Source: Dactylonectria macrodidyma (taxonomy: Eukaryota > Ascomycota > Sordariomycetes > Hypocreales > Nectriaceae). Taken from it: 64,000 nt of DNA. Where the stretch lies: NCBI GenBank assembly GCA_020744425.1, contig JAGMUV010000030.1, positions 62,001 to 126,000 on the forward strand. The letters run 5' to 3'. Made by a program: the position numbers and the translations under genes. Numbering within the stretch: position 1 is the stretch's first letter; each line of letters opens with the position of its first letter. The notes below the pieces were generated by a model. That model did no database searches, was not told the origin of the DNA, and saw nothing but the letters and a program-made list of their open reading frames with translations. This document shows, piece by piece, positions 44,555 to 56,304 of this stretch.

Positions 44555-44625
44555 TATTGATTACTGATTGATACTGATACGTTATCAGTATCAGTAAGCC
44601 CCTAATCAATCAATCAGTAATCAGT
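44555..44625. repeat. Compound foldback sequence
   Basis: A perfect 11-bp inverted repeat TGATACTGATA / TATCAGTATCA with a 3-bp centre spans 44569-44593, and outer arms ATTGATTACTGATTGAT / ATCAATCAGTAATCA extend it to ~70 bp. Possible hairpin or small foldback element; function unknown. Confidence 0.7.
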
Positions 44626-47178
44626 AACGCACGTGACCAGGTTTTTCGTAGCGTCGATATTTTGTGACCTTTCTACGTAGTAGTTGCCTGTCACAGTGCA
44701 GTCCTACGTGGTGCTAAGATGTGTTAGCAGGTACATCCAGATCGCTGCGATCAGTGCGGTAAATCAGGTACTCAGCAACACAACCCATCGCCCGTGTCTG
44801 AACCCAGAATTACTTTCTACATATTCAACGGCAACCCAGTTTTTTTTACTTTGAATCGATATCTCAAATCGAATATTCGTGGCATGAGGGACGATGAAGC
44901 GCCTGTTATCTTTCCAGGGAAACCAGCCCAGAGGAGTTAATAAGTACCAGCCCCGCCACAACAAACAGGTGAGATATGCGGTAGCCCTTATCCACTGTAT
45001 AGGGTAGGTTGACTCACGTAACTGCTGTGCAATGCACTTGACATCCCAGCAAACACGCTGGTCTCTACAAAATATCCATCATACAAGTTGGAGGCATAGT
45101 AGCTGTACTTTTCCTGGCGCGTAGCGGGTAGTGATGGAGTGATGCCAGTGTAGCTCTGACGGAACAGTTGTAGGCGACGCCAAATCTGCGAGGAGAAACT
45201 CGCGAGCAGTTTGATGAAGGAAATAAATTTTGCCATGATAGATTGAGACGAAGAGTCCGCACCAAGATCTGAGACGCAACTTGAAGTCCTCCTCGTCCTC
45301 CAAGTCGAGGTCGTGAAAAGACTGTGATGTGTTGTCTATATTCACGGCAACATTCATTTCTGAGAGTGTTAGCGGCCGACTGGCTGCCAAGATAATACTC
45401 AAGGCTTTCCGAACCATCGGATGTTCCTCATCCTTAGACTTGTTAAGGATTTGCTCATATGCCTCGTTGACACTCCTCGGAAGTATTGCAATGGTTGACT
45501 CGACTCCCTTTTGTGTCTTTTTAAAGTTTCCTTTCTCCAAGTAGTCGAACACAAGGTAGACCCAGAGATAAGTACGGTGGGTGGTCTCCTGTAGTTTTTT
45601 CTCTAGGTGGCTCTTGATATCGTGTGAGAGGCTCTTCTTCTCCGACAGCTGGTTGACCCGATGCGTAATGACGCGGTTTACCTCCTTACTGATGGCTTCC
45701 GACTCTTCCTCTCCTGGTATACGGATATTTGGAAAAGAGTCCAATAGGCCGTGGAACTCGGACACGATCTGCTCGTACGGGCGGCACGTTAGAAGATACT
45801 TCAACTTGCCATGGCCCAACTGGTCGCCGCGGGATTGGCTCCTCACATTCCGCATCAGGTCCGCAAACTCCGATTCGGCACATTCGTCCAGGGCATCAAG
45901 GACCATGATTACGGGTCCTGCTTGGGGGTCTTTTGTAGCGTTCCGTAGAATCTTCCACAGCGATTCTGTAGAGTTGATCAATCCTTGCCCGTCCTTGCGG
46001 AATTGTGGCAAGGCATGTTCGATCAAACACGGCTTCTGAGAGAAGAGCTGGTGAAGCAGTGCGCAAAGCGCTTGGCGGACGGTGTTCTGGTCTTGGTCTT
46101 TGAAGAAGAAGTAGCAGACGGTTGTCGATCGTGGCAGGCCACGGTCGATCAGGTACTTGGCCAACACCGACTTTCCACAGCCAGGATCCGCCGTGACTAG
46201 GAGGGGCCCAGACTCCTGTTTCAACCAGCTCTGGAAATACTTGTGTTTGAGTAACCACAGGCACGTGCCTTCAACCCTTTCTTCCACTCGGCCTTTGTAC
46301 CACTCGTACGTGGCATCGCTGCCGTCAGTTGTGAGGCGGAACAGTTGGTGACACTTTTGTTCTTCTTTTTGTTCGTCTTTGGACAGTCTCTCCTTGGTGA
46401 GGTCTTTCTGGGCCTGGAGCTGCTCCTTTGTAAGGTCGCGGTTCTCTTCTGCAACCTCATGGTGCCGTTTTGCAACGTCCAGGTGCTCTTCTGCAAATTC
46501 ATGGATGCCTGTACACAGGGTTAATACGCAAATAGATGATTCTGAGGCCCTTGGACTGACCAAGTAAAACCTTGGACTGAGCATATAGAATTTCGCTTAT
46601 CTTCTTTTCAGCCTCAACCCTATTTGGAGCTATTCGACAGAGAAGATCTTTCGCATATGCAGCCGCCGCCATTGCTGCATATCCTTGCCACTCCTTGTTT
46701 TTGTGCGAGTCCGAGTAGTCGCATATACCGCGAATCACAAGACACGGAAAGTGATTCATCAGCCCTGCTGCTTCCATTTCAAAACACAGAACGTCCTTCT
46801 CCGTTACAAGCCTATCCCGAACAAAAGCGTCCTTCATCAACTGGTTTGCTGAAGCGATCAGGCCATAGTGAATTGCCGGATTATCCTCGTGTTCCGTCCG
46901 TTCGTGCCGCGGTACCAAATTCGACGGTTCATTAGCACAGAATGCTGCGCAGCCTCTCGAGTTGTGAGGAACCTCGGCTTTAAATAGCCTATCAGTACCT
47001 GACTGCGGCCGCTCGTATCCCTGTCGTCGTAGCCTCGGGTTCTTCTCGAGAACGTCGTTGATAGCCTCTTCGAGCTGGTGCCCCTTCCTTGTGTACTGGG
47101 CCTGGATTCCCGTCAACGCAGTTCGCAGAGTTGTCGGAGGCTGGTTCAAAAACCGCGTGTGTTGAAAGGCCTGGTCCT

Positions 47179-49977
47179 CAGTGTTGCTAATAATATAAAC
47201 AATACGATATTGGCAATATGGACCCCCTCGCAATATTATTGTATTGTCAAGGGGTGCATATTGTATTACCCAATATGAACATGACACATATTGTATTTAT
47301 TGCCAAGAACCCAATATATTGGCAGTGTGACAATACATCCAATATATCCCACGTGACCCTATCACTAAACCGCTTCTGCACAAATCTCGTCACCCTGAAA
47401 ATCTCGTATCCCAAACCATGACTTCAGGCACTCCAATGCTTCAATTACATCACTCCCAAGTCGATTTCGACGGTCTGTAATCGTTATCTTTGCCCCAGAG
47501 AAGAGTCGTTCAGGCTCCGCTGACATCGCAGGAATTGACAGTATATCCACGGCCATCTTGCTCAGGCTCGGGTAGGTTTTCTGCTGCGTCTCCTCTAGCC
47601 ACCATGCAAGGGCGCTTGTAAAGCCATAAACCCGTTCAGAATTGCAATATCGCTCGTATTCGTCCATGACAAGTGACGGCTGCAGGTGCTTGTTCCTCCA
47701 ATTCAAGAACTCGTTCGTGGTCGTCGATGGGACCTCGCAGAGAGGAAGCGGTGATTCCACAGGTTTATATTCGTTCCAGTGTCTCAATCAACTTCTCTGA
47801 AGGCTCAACCCACTCCTTTTTCCAGTTCTCCTGGATGTAGTGCCATTTATGCGAAGGGTGGAGCACAATGGCTGCAACATACGCAGGCGATTCATCAGTA
47901 AGGCGATAGTACTTATCCAACTTGGCCCAGCCCGAGTTATACATCGGTGCCATCACCGGATCGTCGATACTTGCCTCCTTGCCGGCTTCGAATTGTGCCA
48001 ATACGAAGTCCATCGCCAAGAGGACATTGTCGAGTGTTGCAAACGATGACTCGAGAGCCTTGGTCGTCATCTTCAGCTTCTCTAAGAAGGACTTGATCTT
48101 CTCCAAGATGATCCACTCCTCTGGAGAGAGCTCGTCTCTATCGCAATCTGCGTCCATCCATTTGTTAAAATAGCCGTCAATTGCATCTCTAAGATTCAAT
48201 GCCGCCCTCAACATGGTATACCACGAGCTCCATCTTGTGTCATTGTCTCGCGCAAGCTTACGGTTGTGGCTGATAGCCAGAAACTTTTGGCTGCGCTGAA
48301 CACTCTGTTGGATGTAAACGACGAAGTTGTGAAGCTTGCCAAGAGGACCCTTCTTCCGCCACGCTTCAATATGCTTTAGTGTCACATTATGCAGGCCAGC
48401 ATCGTCGCGTTCGAGCTTCTCATTGTCGGTGACGAAGAGGAAAGCTTTGGCGGCGAGGTTGATGATATGACCTTGGCAGCGGAGTCGGTGAACCTTGGAG
48501 TCGTATTGGATATCATATCGGCGTAGGAGGCCTGTGGGATGTTAGGGCCAATCAGTAGAAATAGTGAGTTATACTGACCAAGCGAAAGGGATCTCATCAT
48601 TGTATCGTTATTGCCAGCATTGTCCATCACGAAATATCCAAGCTTCGAAGCAAAGCCCCATTCGTCAACCACTTCCAAAATTGCCTCAGCGAGGTGAGAA
48701 CCGTCATGCTCACTATCGATGTCTTTCAACGCCAAAATATGGTGTTCGAGCTGACCGTCTTCCGTGACATAGTGACCAACTACGCCTAAGATGGCCAAAG
48801 AGTTGGGAGAAGTCCAAAGGTCGCAGCTGATGTGAACTCTTGACTTCGCCGACTGTATACGCTGCTTGACCTTCTCCTTCTGGTCTTCGTACTGCCGCAT
48901 GATCCATTTCCTGATAGTCTCGTGCGTATCTGGAAGCCAAGTATCGATATCGTTATTGATGTAGGCCAAGAGGGCTCGGAACTCTGGGCATTCCACGAGC
49001 CGAAATGGGAGAGAGCAGGCTGTAATAAACCTCACGTATAATACCTCGAGCTGGTCAGGGTCGATCGAATCTCCGGATTGATCGTTGAGCCGACGGCGTT
49101 TGCGGGGATTTTCTTCTGCCACAGCACGAGCTTGTTCGAGAATCGTTCGTATCGTTGTCGCTTTAGCTGTTCGCGGGGCTCCTTTTGGCAGACCGTGGCC
49201 GTCAGGAGGAGGGTCCATAAGATGTTTTGCGGGAGCCGCAGTACCCCCAGAACAGGCATAGGTTCTGTTACAATGTTTGCACCGCCACTCTTCTTTTCCG
49301 GTCCGCTGATTGTAGTATCTCGTCTCTATCTCCTCGTCTGGCATATGGGAGAAGACCCATGATGTTCTGGGCTTGGTGGAGGAGGTTGTAGAGGCTGTGT
49401 AAGGTCGAGATTTGGACGTTTGGCTTTCGTCTAGGCCATGTAACTGCTGGCTGGAAGACTCTGAAAAGTCGACTGAAATTGACGACTCTCTTCGTTGTGA
49501 CCATTTTGCAAAAGGGAGGCGCTGTTGAGGCATGGCGGTAAGTCTTGTCTAGGCTCGACAGTGATAAAGAAAATGAGCAGAGGTGACGATGGCCAGTGTC
49601 GACAGGCAACCACCGGTAGGCCCAGCTCAACAAGGTCCGTACCAATCGTACCTCCCCTGACGCGTGGCAGAAACGCGTGGTCGCGTGTTAGGTCTGATTG
49701 TCAATAAAGACGCGTGCTGAGGTAAATGCTAGCCAATAAATGCCAAGCATCCCGGTCGCAGGTATAGGGTAAGGCCTGCCCCGGCTACTGTCAACAGGCA
49801 ATTTCGCCCCAGGACTGACAACCCAATATAAATAATATATTGCCAATATGGATATCCTCATATTATATTGTCACAATATCAAAATCTTCATATCATATTG
49901 TCACAATATGAGAAAGTCTATATCATATGGGTTATATTGCAGTATACTACTTTATTGCCATATTATTAGCAACACTG
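47179..49977. mobile_element. hAT transposon 2, inserted in the NLR gene
   Basis: A 2799-bp element with ends CAGTGTTGCTAATAATAT and the complement, flanked by CTGGTCCT at 47171-47178 and 49978-49985. Both ends have AT-rich subterminal arrays of CAATATGG-like repeats. A two-exon transposase gene with one frameshift is inside. Confidence 0.93.
47365..49533 (-). pseudogene. hAT transposase 2, one frameshift
   Basis: From the ATG at 49533: BED zinc finger (WRCKHCNRTYACSGG with a later His pair), catalytic core (ISCDLWTSPNSLAILG; GYFVMDNAGNND), a GT-AG intron at 48532-48578, the block LARDNDTRWSSWY, and the hATC region (MAVDILSIPAMSAEPERLFSG) ending at 47365. Near 47770-47790 the two halves are in different frames: one ends ...KLIETLERI, the other picks up at RHWNEYKPV. 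A one-base change would reconcile them. Without it the C-terminal dimerisation domain is lost. Confidence 0.87.
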
Positions 49978-50481
49978 CTGGTCCTGGATCGTCTTGCCAA
50001 AGTCGTACTGGAACACCCCGCCCTCGCCGTCACGAGGTGCGCTGACCACAATGTCGCCCAGACGAATGTCGTGCTTCGCGCTTGGTGCACCGCCGCCAAT
50101 GCCGACCATTACACCTATTCTGACATTGGGAAAGCTGCGCAGCATATTCGTCGCTACACTGGCCGCGGAAGACGTTCCGTATTCACCATCGGGCAACACA
50201 GCGATGACGACGTTATGCTTCCCAAGTCTACCTAATGTGTAGTCGTTGGTATCGTTTGGTGACACAAACTCCGGTGCTTCGTGCTCTTCGTCGAGAAATT
50301 CTTGTGCGGCAACATATTCCGTCCTTATGGCGCAGATCCACCCGACGGTGTAGTCATCATTTACCTTTCGCTCAGGAGCGTCGGCTCCTGGTGTTCCCGC
50401 ATCAAAAGCTAGCTTCCTCCTCGTTGTGGCACAAGTTGCAGCGCCTTGATCATCCACATATGTGAAATTTCGCTTCGGCAT

Positions 50482-51139
50482 TCTCTATGGTGTAATCCTC
50501 GGAAGGGCGAACTCGAAATTGACGACTTTCTGGCAGTTGACCGTGTTCGAGGGCGGGGTTCATTCTGGCCGCAACTTCGCATTGGAGTCAAATGGTCAGC
50601 ACTGCTCTTGGAACAGGAAAGGAATCTGGCAGGGGCAGCCACGTCTTGCCAAGGTCCCCAGCGCCACGGCCAAGGCAGCAGCGCAGCTAACCCCTCCAAT
50701 TCCGGGGTTTAGGGGATTTAGAAGAGTCGCCAATGCTCGATGATTGAGTGAGCACCGAGAAACACAACGATTATGAAAGAAGCCACAAGAATAGGTTTAG
50801 CATTGCTCATACGACAAAGCTGTTGGGCAGAGTTGGGCAGAGGGAAAGTCAGGCAGGAAATGCGTGAAGTGATCCGGCGACGCTACCCCGCCTCGACTAC
50901 GGGCGCGTACTTGTGGTTGAATGAGCGCCTCTCGCCCAATAGACATCGTCTCATGCGCCACGTCACAGCAGAATCACACGCGCTTCACCAATCACGCTTG
51001 GCTGCTGGTTCGTGGGCCAAGGGCCTTCGCCGCCGCGTATCGCGCCAAATGAGATCTGGTTGAACACCAGGTCGAATCCATCGCAGACAGCAGCCTCTGG
51101 TCGCGTCAATTCAGGGACCCGCTTCTCGGTAGCCTGGAG
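50482..51139. other. Upstream region of the NLR gene
   Basis: No gene supported. It lies between divergent genes (NLR on minus, DUF6601-like on plus) and should hold both promoters; no clear elements were identified. Confidence 0.4.
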
Positions 51140-51937
51140 ATGGCTGGCAATTCTCAAGACGGAGGCGAAACCGGAATGCCGCCATGTCGGGCTTCGCCGC
51201 CCGTGCTCTCTGTCGCTGACCCGTCCAAGCTAACAATGCTGCGAACAGAGTCCCCCATCCTCTGGGTCCTCGAGCGTGAGAACGAGCACGGCGCCGACGC
51301 GTCGCGACACGACCACGACCAGCTCCTGTCGCTCTTGCCCGCGTCGTGCCGCACAGAGTCCGGTGACTTGACTGCTGCTGGTCGTCAAGTCACGCCCTGC
51401 GTCGAGAAGGAGCTCGACCTGCAGCGGCTGGCCAGCATTCACAGCTGGCTCTGGGTCACGGGGCGGGATATGCCGCCGCGTCCTCTGCACCACCAGCTCG
51501 TTCTCGGTCGGGGGATCGTCATCATGGAGCGTATGGATATACATCTCGTCTCGACAACAGGCCGGATGTTCCTCAAGCCCATCCCGCACTTCCTGCTTGA
51601 GCCTCAGCTCTGGACGAAATATCTCTCTTGCGGACGGGAGTGCGGCTGCTCCAGCGACAAGGACGACGCCCAAGGATGCACCCAGGAGCGCGGACGAGGC
51701 ATTCGGCAACGTTCGCTCGGCTTCCTGTTCTCCTACGCCGCGCTGATATCCCAAGAGAGCGACTTCCGCATCTCCAAGGAGAGTCGCTTGCTGTCGCCGG
51801 AAATATCGTGGCCTGGGTGGAGGATCTTTGTTGAGCAATCTTTGGGTCCAGGATCCGGCGATGTACGTCTTCGCTCACAGGCTCTCGTAGATGCCACTGC
51901 GGATGGATATCCCACTTGGTTAGAGGCGTTGCCGTGA
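51140..51937 (+). CDS. DUF6601-like protein, C-terminally truncated
   Basis: A 265-residue frame whose middle resembles a widespread fungal membrane-protein family (DUF6601 as I recall it): MPPRPLHHQLVLGR, MDIHLVSTTGRMFLKPIP, HFLLEPQLWTKYLSC, LGFLFSYAALISQESDF, LLSPEISWPGWRIFVEQ. In full-length members a hydrophobic membrane region follows; here the similarity stops at ~51838 and an unrelated tail runs to the stop beside a MULE fragment. The gene is therefore probably a 3'-truncated copy. A 202-residue minus ORF over the same bases is a shadow. The family number is from memory. Confidence 0.55.
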   Translation: MAGNSQDGGETGMPPCRASPPVLSVADPSKLTMLRTESPILWVLERENEHGADASRHDHDQLLSLLPASCRTESGDLTAAGRQVTPCVEKELDLQRLASIHSWLWVTGRDMPPRPLHHQLVLGRGIVIMERMDIHLVSTTGRMFLKPIPHFLLEPQLWTKYLSCGRECGCSSDKDDAQGCTQERGRGIRQRSLGFLFSYAALISQESDFRISKESRLLSPEISWPGWRIFVEQSLGPGSGDVRLRSQALVDATADGYPTWLEALP

Positions 51938-51954
51938 TAAGCTTCCTGTAGATG

Positions 51955-52510
51955 GTATGATAGCAGGGGACCCAAGCTCGATAGACACGGTGCAATCGTC
52001 GTCACACGATCTTATGGCATCCGGCCACGGATTTGCCGGGCTTGGGATGCCTTTCAATGCCTTGCGGTGCTCCCTGGTAATCAAAGAAAGTGCCTTCTGA
52101 GACACCATCTTAGGAAGCTCGCCCAGATACTCTGAGCCGCGCCCCACGTGCTCTCGCGCTGTTAACACCTCGTCCTGGGCACAAGCTTGACGAAACTCCC
52201 TCTCCTGGTCTTCCAGCATACCTTGGATGGCCTCGACGAGCCGATACAAATGGCTCATGCCATTCAGGAGATAGCTCTTGATATTGTTGTTGCTGGCCTC
52301 TGTACCGGAGGTCACTCGAATGCCGAAGTTGTGTACTTCCGGATGAAGCAGCGGGCCCACTGCGCCCTCACAGGCATGTACGTACCATACAGATACGTGA
52401 GGATCACTCTCTGGTCACCGAATTGCGTACACAGGCATTCCCAGGCCTGCGCAACACTCCAGCGGCATCCGTGCCGTGGGACGGTTGGCACACTTGACAA
52501 ATCTCAGATA
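51955..52510 (-). pseudogene. MULE transposase fragment
   Basis: Minus frames contain a block typical of FAR1/Hop-like MULE proteins: YGTYMPVRAQWARCF, then (in another frame) NFGIRVTSGTEASNNNIKSY and LLNGMSHLYRLVEAIQGML. The two parts are in different frames near 52340, so there is a frameshift, and both ends are missing. It is a different member from the MULE at the left edge. Confidence 0.75.
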
Positions 52511-52514
52511 GTAA

Positions 52515-52677
52515 CGATCTTCTCCCTTGCGCGTTGGGATAGTGGGACTGAGTGAAACAACACAGAGAGCAAGGAGTTGATTGATTTTGTACTCCCTTAA
52601 TAAGACTTATCAAAGTCTGCGTACCTGGACGTACAGAGTGTCAAGAACCAGATACAAGTCACCTTGAGCTATTGGCA
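52515..52677 (+). repeat. Diverged ~163-bp repeat, copy 1 (LTR-like)
   Basis: Similar over its whole length to 54597-54759, with the shared cores TTTTGTACTCCC and TTGAGCTATTGGCA. The pair has an LTR-like TG...CA outline at copy 2. It begins where the MULE fragment ends. Confidence 0.55.
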
Positions 52678-54596
52678 GGGTCAGTCCACAGTTCATCTTG
52701 CTTCTCACTCGGTGTAGCTAAATAGAGGACCGAGGGGACAGAAAGAGGGGCAAGGAGTTGCTACTAGAATCTGAAGAGAGGACCCTTTCTCTCAGCTACT
52801 AGTAGAAAGTCCTGCTTCTAGTAGCTGAAGAGAAGCAGCATTGATAATGCTACTAGTAGCCGTGAACAAGCATGGTATCATTCGGTAGTAGCTGGTGGCT
52901 ACTAGTAGCTACGCCAGGAAGAACGGCAAGTGCCTGGGCGCTTACCTCTCAGCCGTCCCACAACGATGACTTTCCAACACCCGCCGTTCACCATCCACTT
53001 ACCAGCGACATAAGTCTAGAAAAGGCCTAGACCGCGCAGGGCAATGTCACTTGGTTTGAGTTCCAATGTTCTGTTGGAAACAAGCACATCTTACCGGAAA
53101 TATGAACTTCAGAGAACATCTTTCGGGATAGAGATTACTAGCCGCCCCCGAATCGAGTCCAGAATTGAAGCCTTGGAAACCTTAGTACCTTGTCAGACTG
53201 TTCAGATAATTTGGGACACAGGTGTTTCGCCGTTTGGGAAGAACTCGGAACCCTATTCTGTCTCAACGTTGTTATTCACCCAGAGCGACTTGTGCCGGTA
53301 TCCGGGTTCATGAACTCACGCGGCGTAACCTACACTTCCAGTTAGACATTCCTCATAAGGCTCGATAAAAGCTAACCAGTGTGATACTCATCACTGAAAG
53401 TCACTGAACTCGGATCGATTTGTTGCCCCTGAAATGAGTGCTTCAATGCTCGGATGATTTAGGCGGACTGGAACCTGTCTAGAGCCGAGCAGAGAAGGTG
53501 ACGCGAGCGGTAAGCAATTTTAGAAGCACTAGAGTAAGGCTGAGAACAAGTTTCACTACCCCAAGGTTATCATCGATTCCCTCTCATCCTTCGCCAATAA
53601 CAAGCGCTCGGGAGGATTTGAAAGTCAGATGCGATTGTCCATAATATTAGCATGTGCACCAACATGGAGGCTAGTGAGGGGACGACCACGAGCGATGATC
53701 TATCAGACATTACTCGATTGTAGCACATGGAATCTACGACTGCATTCGAAACCTGTGGGACAAGTACGCGTCCGTCTGTCTCCGTGTCATTGACCCACCC
53801 GGCCATATCACTATAACAGTGGTGTGTTCGTAAGTTCCAGCTATACAAGCTGCGTGTCCTATGCTATGATGCAGACCACGCAGTATATCACACTGTACGA
53901 CTTACGCCATGACAAAGTGATAGGTGTGGACTTTGAGCGAGCAGGGGGCCTTTCGCGTGAACCTATTAGACTTATCAGCCCGAGTAGCTAAACGCGGAAG
54001 AGGAAATGTATGGCCAAGAAGCCAAACAAGGACACTCTGCCCAAGAGCTGCGGTCTCTAAAGATGAGCGTGTCAAGGTGTGTCTATGTCAGGGCTGGTTA
54101 CACACAAGGGAGTGAAGAGGGCAGACACGCTGCGAGACAGCAGCTAGCTAGTAGGAATGATGCTGGTGACTGTATTGATCTCTGACCCCTCCTTTGCCTT
54201 CGCCCTCTAGTAGCTCTTCTTATAGACAGGTCTAGTATCCCTTCTTCCAATACCCTAGCTAGCTAGCTGTAGCTTAGCTGCTTAGGTCTAGCTAGTTTGA
54301 TTGGTCTTCATAATCCTGAGACTCCGGCCCGGCCGGGTCTCTCGTAACCCGGTCGGAGCTCTCGGATCCGGCCGGTTGCGCTTAGCCCGTGTTCCATAAC
54401 TCCCTCAGCAACTTGCTAGCTGAAAGCTAGCTGTGGCAAACCTGCGACATAGCTGCGACCTTGTGGCTGTTAGGCGCGGCCGCCACTGTGTGACAGTGGA
54501 TTTCTGCAGTTAGTGCCCCATAGACCCTTCTTGTGGCTTTTGGCCTCTGACAGTCTACATCGGCCGGAGCGCTGCTTAATGAAGGTTAGACATCAA
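52678..54596. other. Gene-poor stretch, first part
   Basis: No gene supported. It contains CTACTAGTAG-rich, hairpin-forming sequence at 52780-52915 and AGCTAGCT-rich runs near 54260-54300. If the flanking repeats are LTRs this would be the interior of a heavily decayed retroelement, but no coding remnant was recognised. Confidence 0.45.
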
Positions 54597-54759
54597 TGAT
54601 CTCTCTTGCGAATTAGGGTAGTAGGGCTAGATCAAACAACATAGAGAGCAAAGAGATAATTAATTTTGTACTCCCCTGGATCAGACCTCTGACGGGCCGC
54701 GTACCCAGACACACAGAGCCTCAACCAGATACAATTCACTCAAGCTTGAGCTATTGGCA
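54597..54759 (+). repeat. Diverged ~163-bp repeat, copy 2 (LTR-like)
   Basis: TGATCTCTCTTGCG... to ...GAGCTATTGGCA; see copy 1 at 52515-52677. No convincing primer-binding site follows. Confidence 0.55.
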
Positions 54760-56304
54760 GGGGTAGTCTCGGGATTGGATATCATGCGAAGGAATTTAGA
54801 GCCGCACCGAGTCGGCGGGAGCTACGTACCTGATGGGCAGCGGCGGTGGGTAGCTATGTTGAAGAAAGCAGGAAGGAAGGGCAAGACTGTGGGGGGTGGT
54901 ATTTAAATAGGTCCTTGGCATACTTGCTACACCGCCAAAAAGGACCGTGAGAAAGAGGAGGGTGCTGTCAAGGGGGATGGCTAGGTTTAAATACTTTACT
55001 GGGAGCCCCCGATTGCATGACCTGGCTAACTAAAGTTGCGTATGGCTAGGGTTTTTGCTCAAAACCTGCATCAATTAACAGGCAAGAGCAGAGCAATAAC
55101 TTTAAGTTGAGCCCAAGAGCTATAGGCTGCCAGTGAAATATCTCTACAAGATTACCTTTGAGTTGCAGTGCTAAACTTCATTAAAATCATCATTCACAAT
55201 TAACAAACTTGGATGAGACCTATTTATCGGTGTACGGGGCCCTGTACACCTATTGGGCCCCGCATGGTTCGGTCACTAGGAAACAGGGGACTCACTTAAC
55301 CAACAGTCGAATCATTCGGCAGCGAGGCAGGATTCACTTGCCATTGACTGAGACTACTGGAATAGACATTGATTAGCCCTTTATCTATCATTCTCTAGCT
55401 GCTATCGTTCCCACTGCCTAGAAGGTGTAAGGATTGGCTTGCCAGAGTACTATAGGGTAACTGGGTACGGTAGACTAGTAGGCATGATGGGTATTGTATG
55501 TTGTTGTTTGGTAGCAAGGGTGAGCCCGATCAACTGGGTACTCATGGGCTTTATATAACTTTTGGGAATATGGCTCGAAAACACACATCCAGTTTGGAGC
55601 TATGAAGGGCCGAAATGAATGCCTAGCCGGATGAGCAATAGTCATTCTAGTTGCAATACTACCACAGAACCCACTTTTCTTGACAATCAGATGGCCCATT
55701 AAGAGGAATGCCTCAGAGTGAGCCCTTATGGATCTATGACGGATGACGGACCAAAACTGTCCGAAATAACCACTTTAGCGCGGCTTGCTGTAGATACACC
55801 GTTAAGAATTAAATATACCACGAAGGACCAGAACTGCATTTCAAGATGAAAAGGCCCAAGTCAATTTTTCTTTACCGTTTTTCTCCCCAAAGCACCAAGT
55901 TCCGGTTACAAGTGACAGTTCCTGCTACAGTCGGGTCGCAAAAGGCTCAATCCGGGCCCACTTCTATGGCACTAACATTGCCTATCCATTTTTGGCTCCG
56001 GCTGACATGGCAGAGACGTAAGGCACGCTGCTCCGTACTTAAAAACACCCAATCACCCCCCCGAACCTTACGTATCGCAACCCTGCAGGCTGTGTTGATT
56101 CAGAATGGGAAAACTATATCTTTTCCACATCAGATTGGACTGCCAGTAAGAACAGAATATATCCCTCCCGCTGATTTCTCTGGTAAGATACAATATGATT
56201 AGTTATTTGACACATCTTCCCCTGCCCTGGTATGTAGTTAGTGTCTACTCTGAAGTTAACCGCTGTGCCCAAGTGGCAACTATCGACAATAAGGTCCATC
56301 AGCC
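54760..56304. other. Gene-poor stretch, second part
   Basis: No supported gene or RNA. A minus ORF at 55475-55699 and a plus ORF at 55846-56202 lack recognised domains. Confidence 0.4.

Larger units (their letters stand above)
45079..50481 (-). pseudogene. PNP-NACHT NLR-like receptor, split by a hAT
   Basis: Coding blocks are 50481-49986, 47178-46561 and 46508-45079. The first two encode a nucleoside-phosphorylase-like (PNP_UDP_1) domain: [22 protein letters not shown], then CFEMEAAGLMNHFP and IRGICDYSDSHKN. A 52-nt intron (46509-46560) leads to a coiled-coil linker and a NACHT NTPase with P-loop TADPGCGKSVLAK and Walker B VIMVLDALDEC. The C-terminus ends without ankyrin, TPR or WD repeats, so the sensor part is missing, ends early or lies in another frame (a parallel frame is open at 44988-45236). 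Fungal NLRs of this build are implicated in non-self recognition and cell death. A 2799-bp hAT at 47179-49977 interrupts the PNP domain; the frame is continuous across one copy of the duplication. Confidence 0.87.

Noticed and set aside
51230..51838. 202-residue minus-strand ORF opposite the DUF6601-like gene
   Set aside because: The plus frame contains the recognisable family motifs; the minus frame is low-complexity and is best explained as a shadow.
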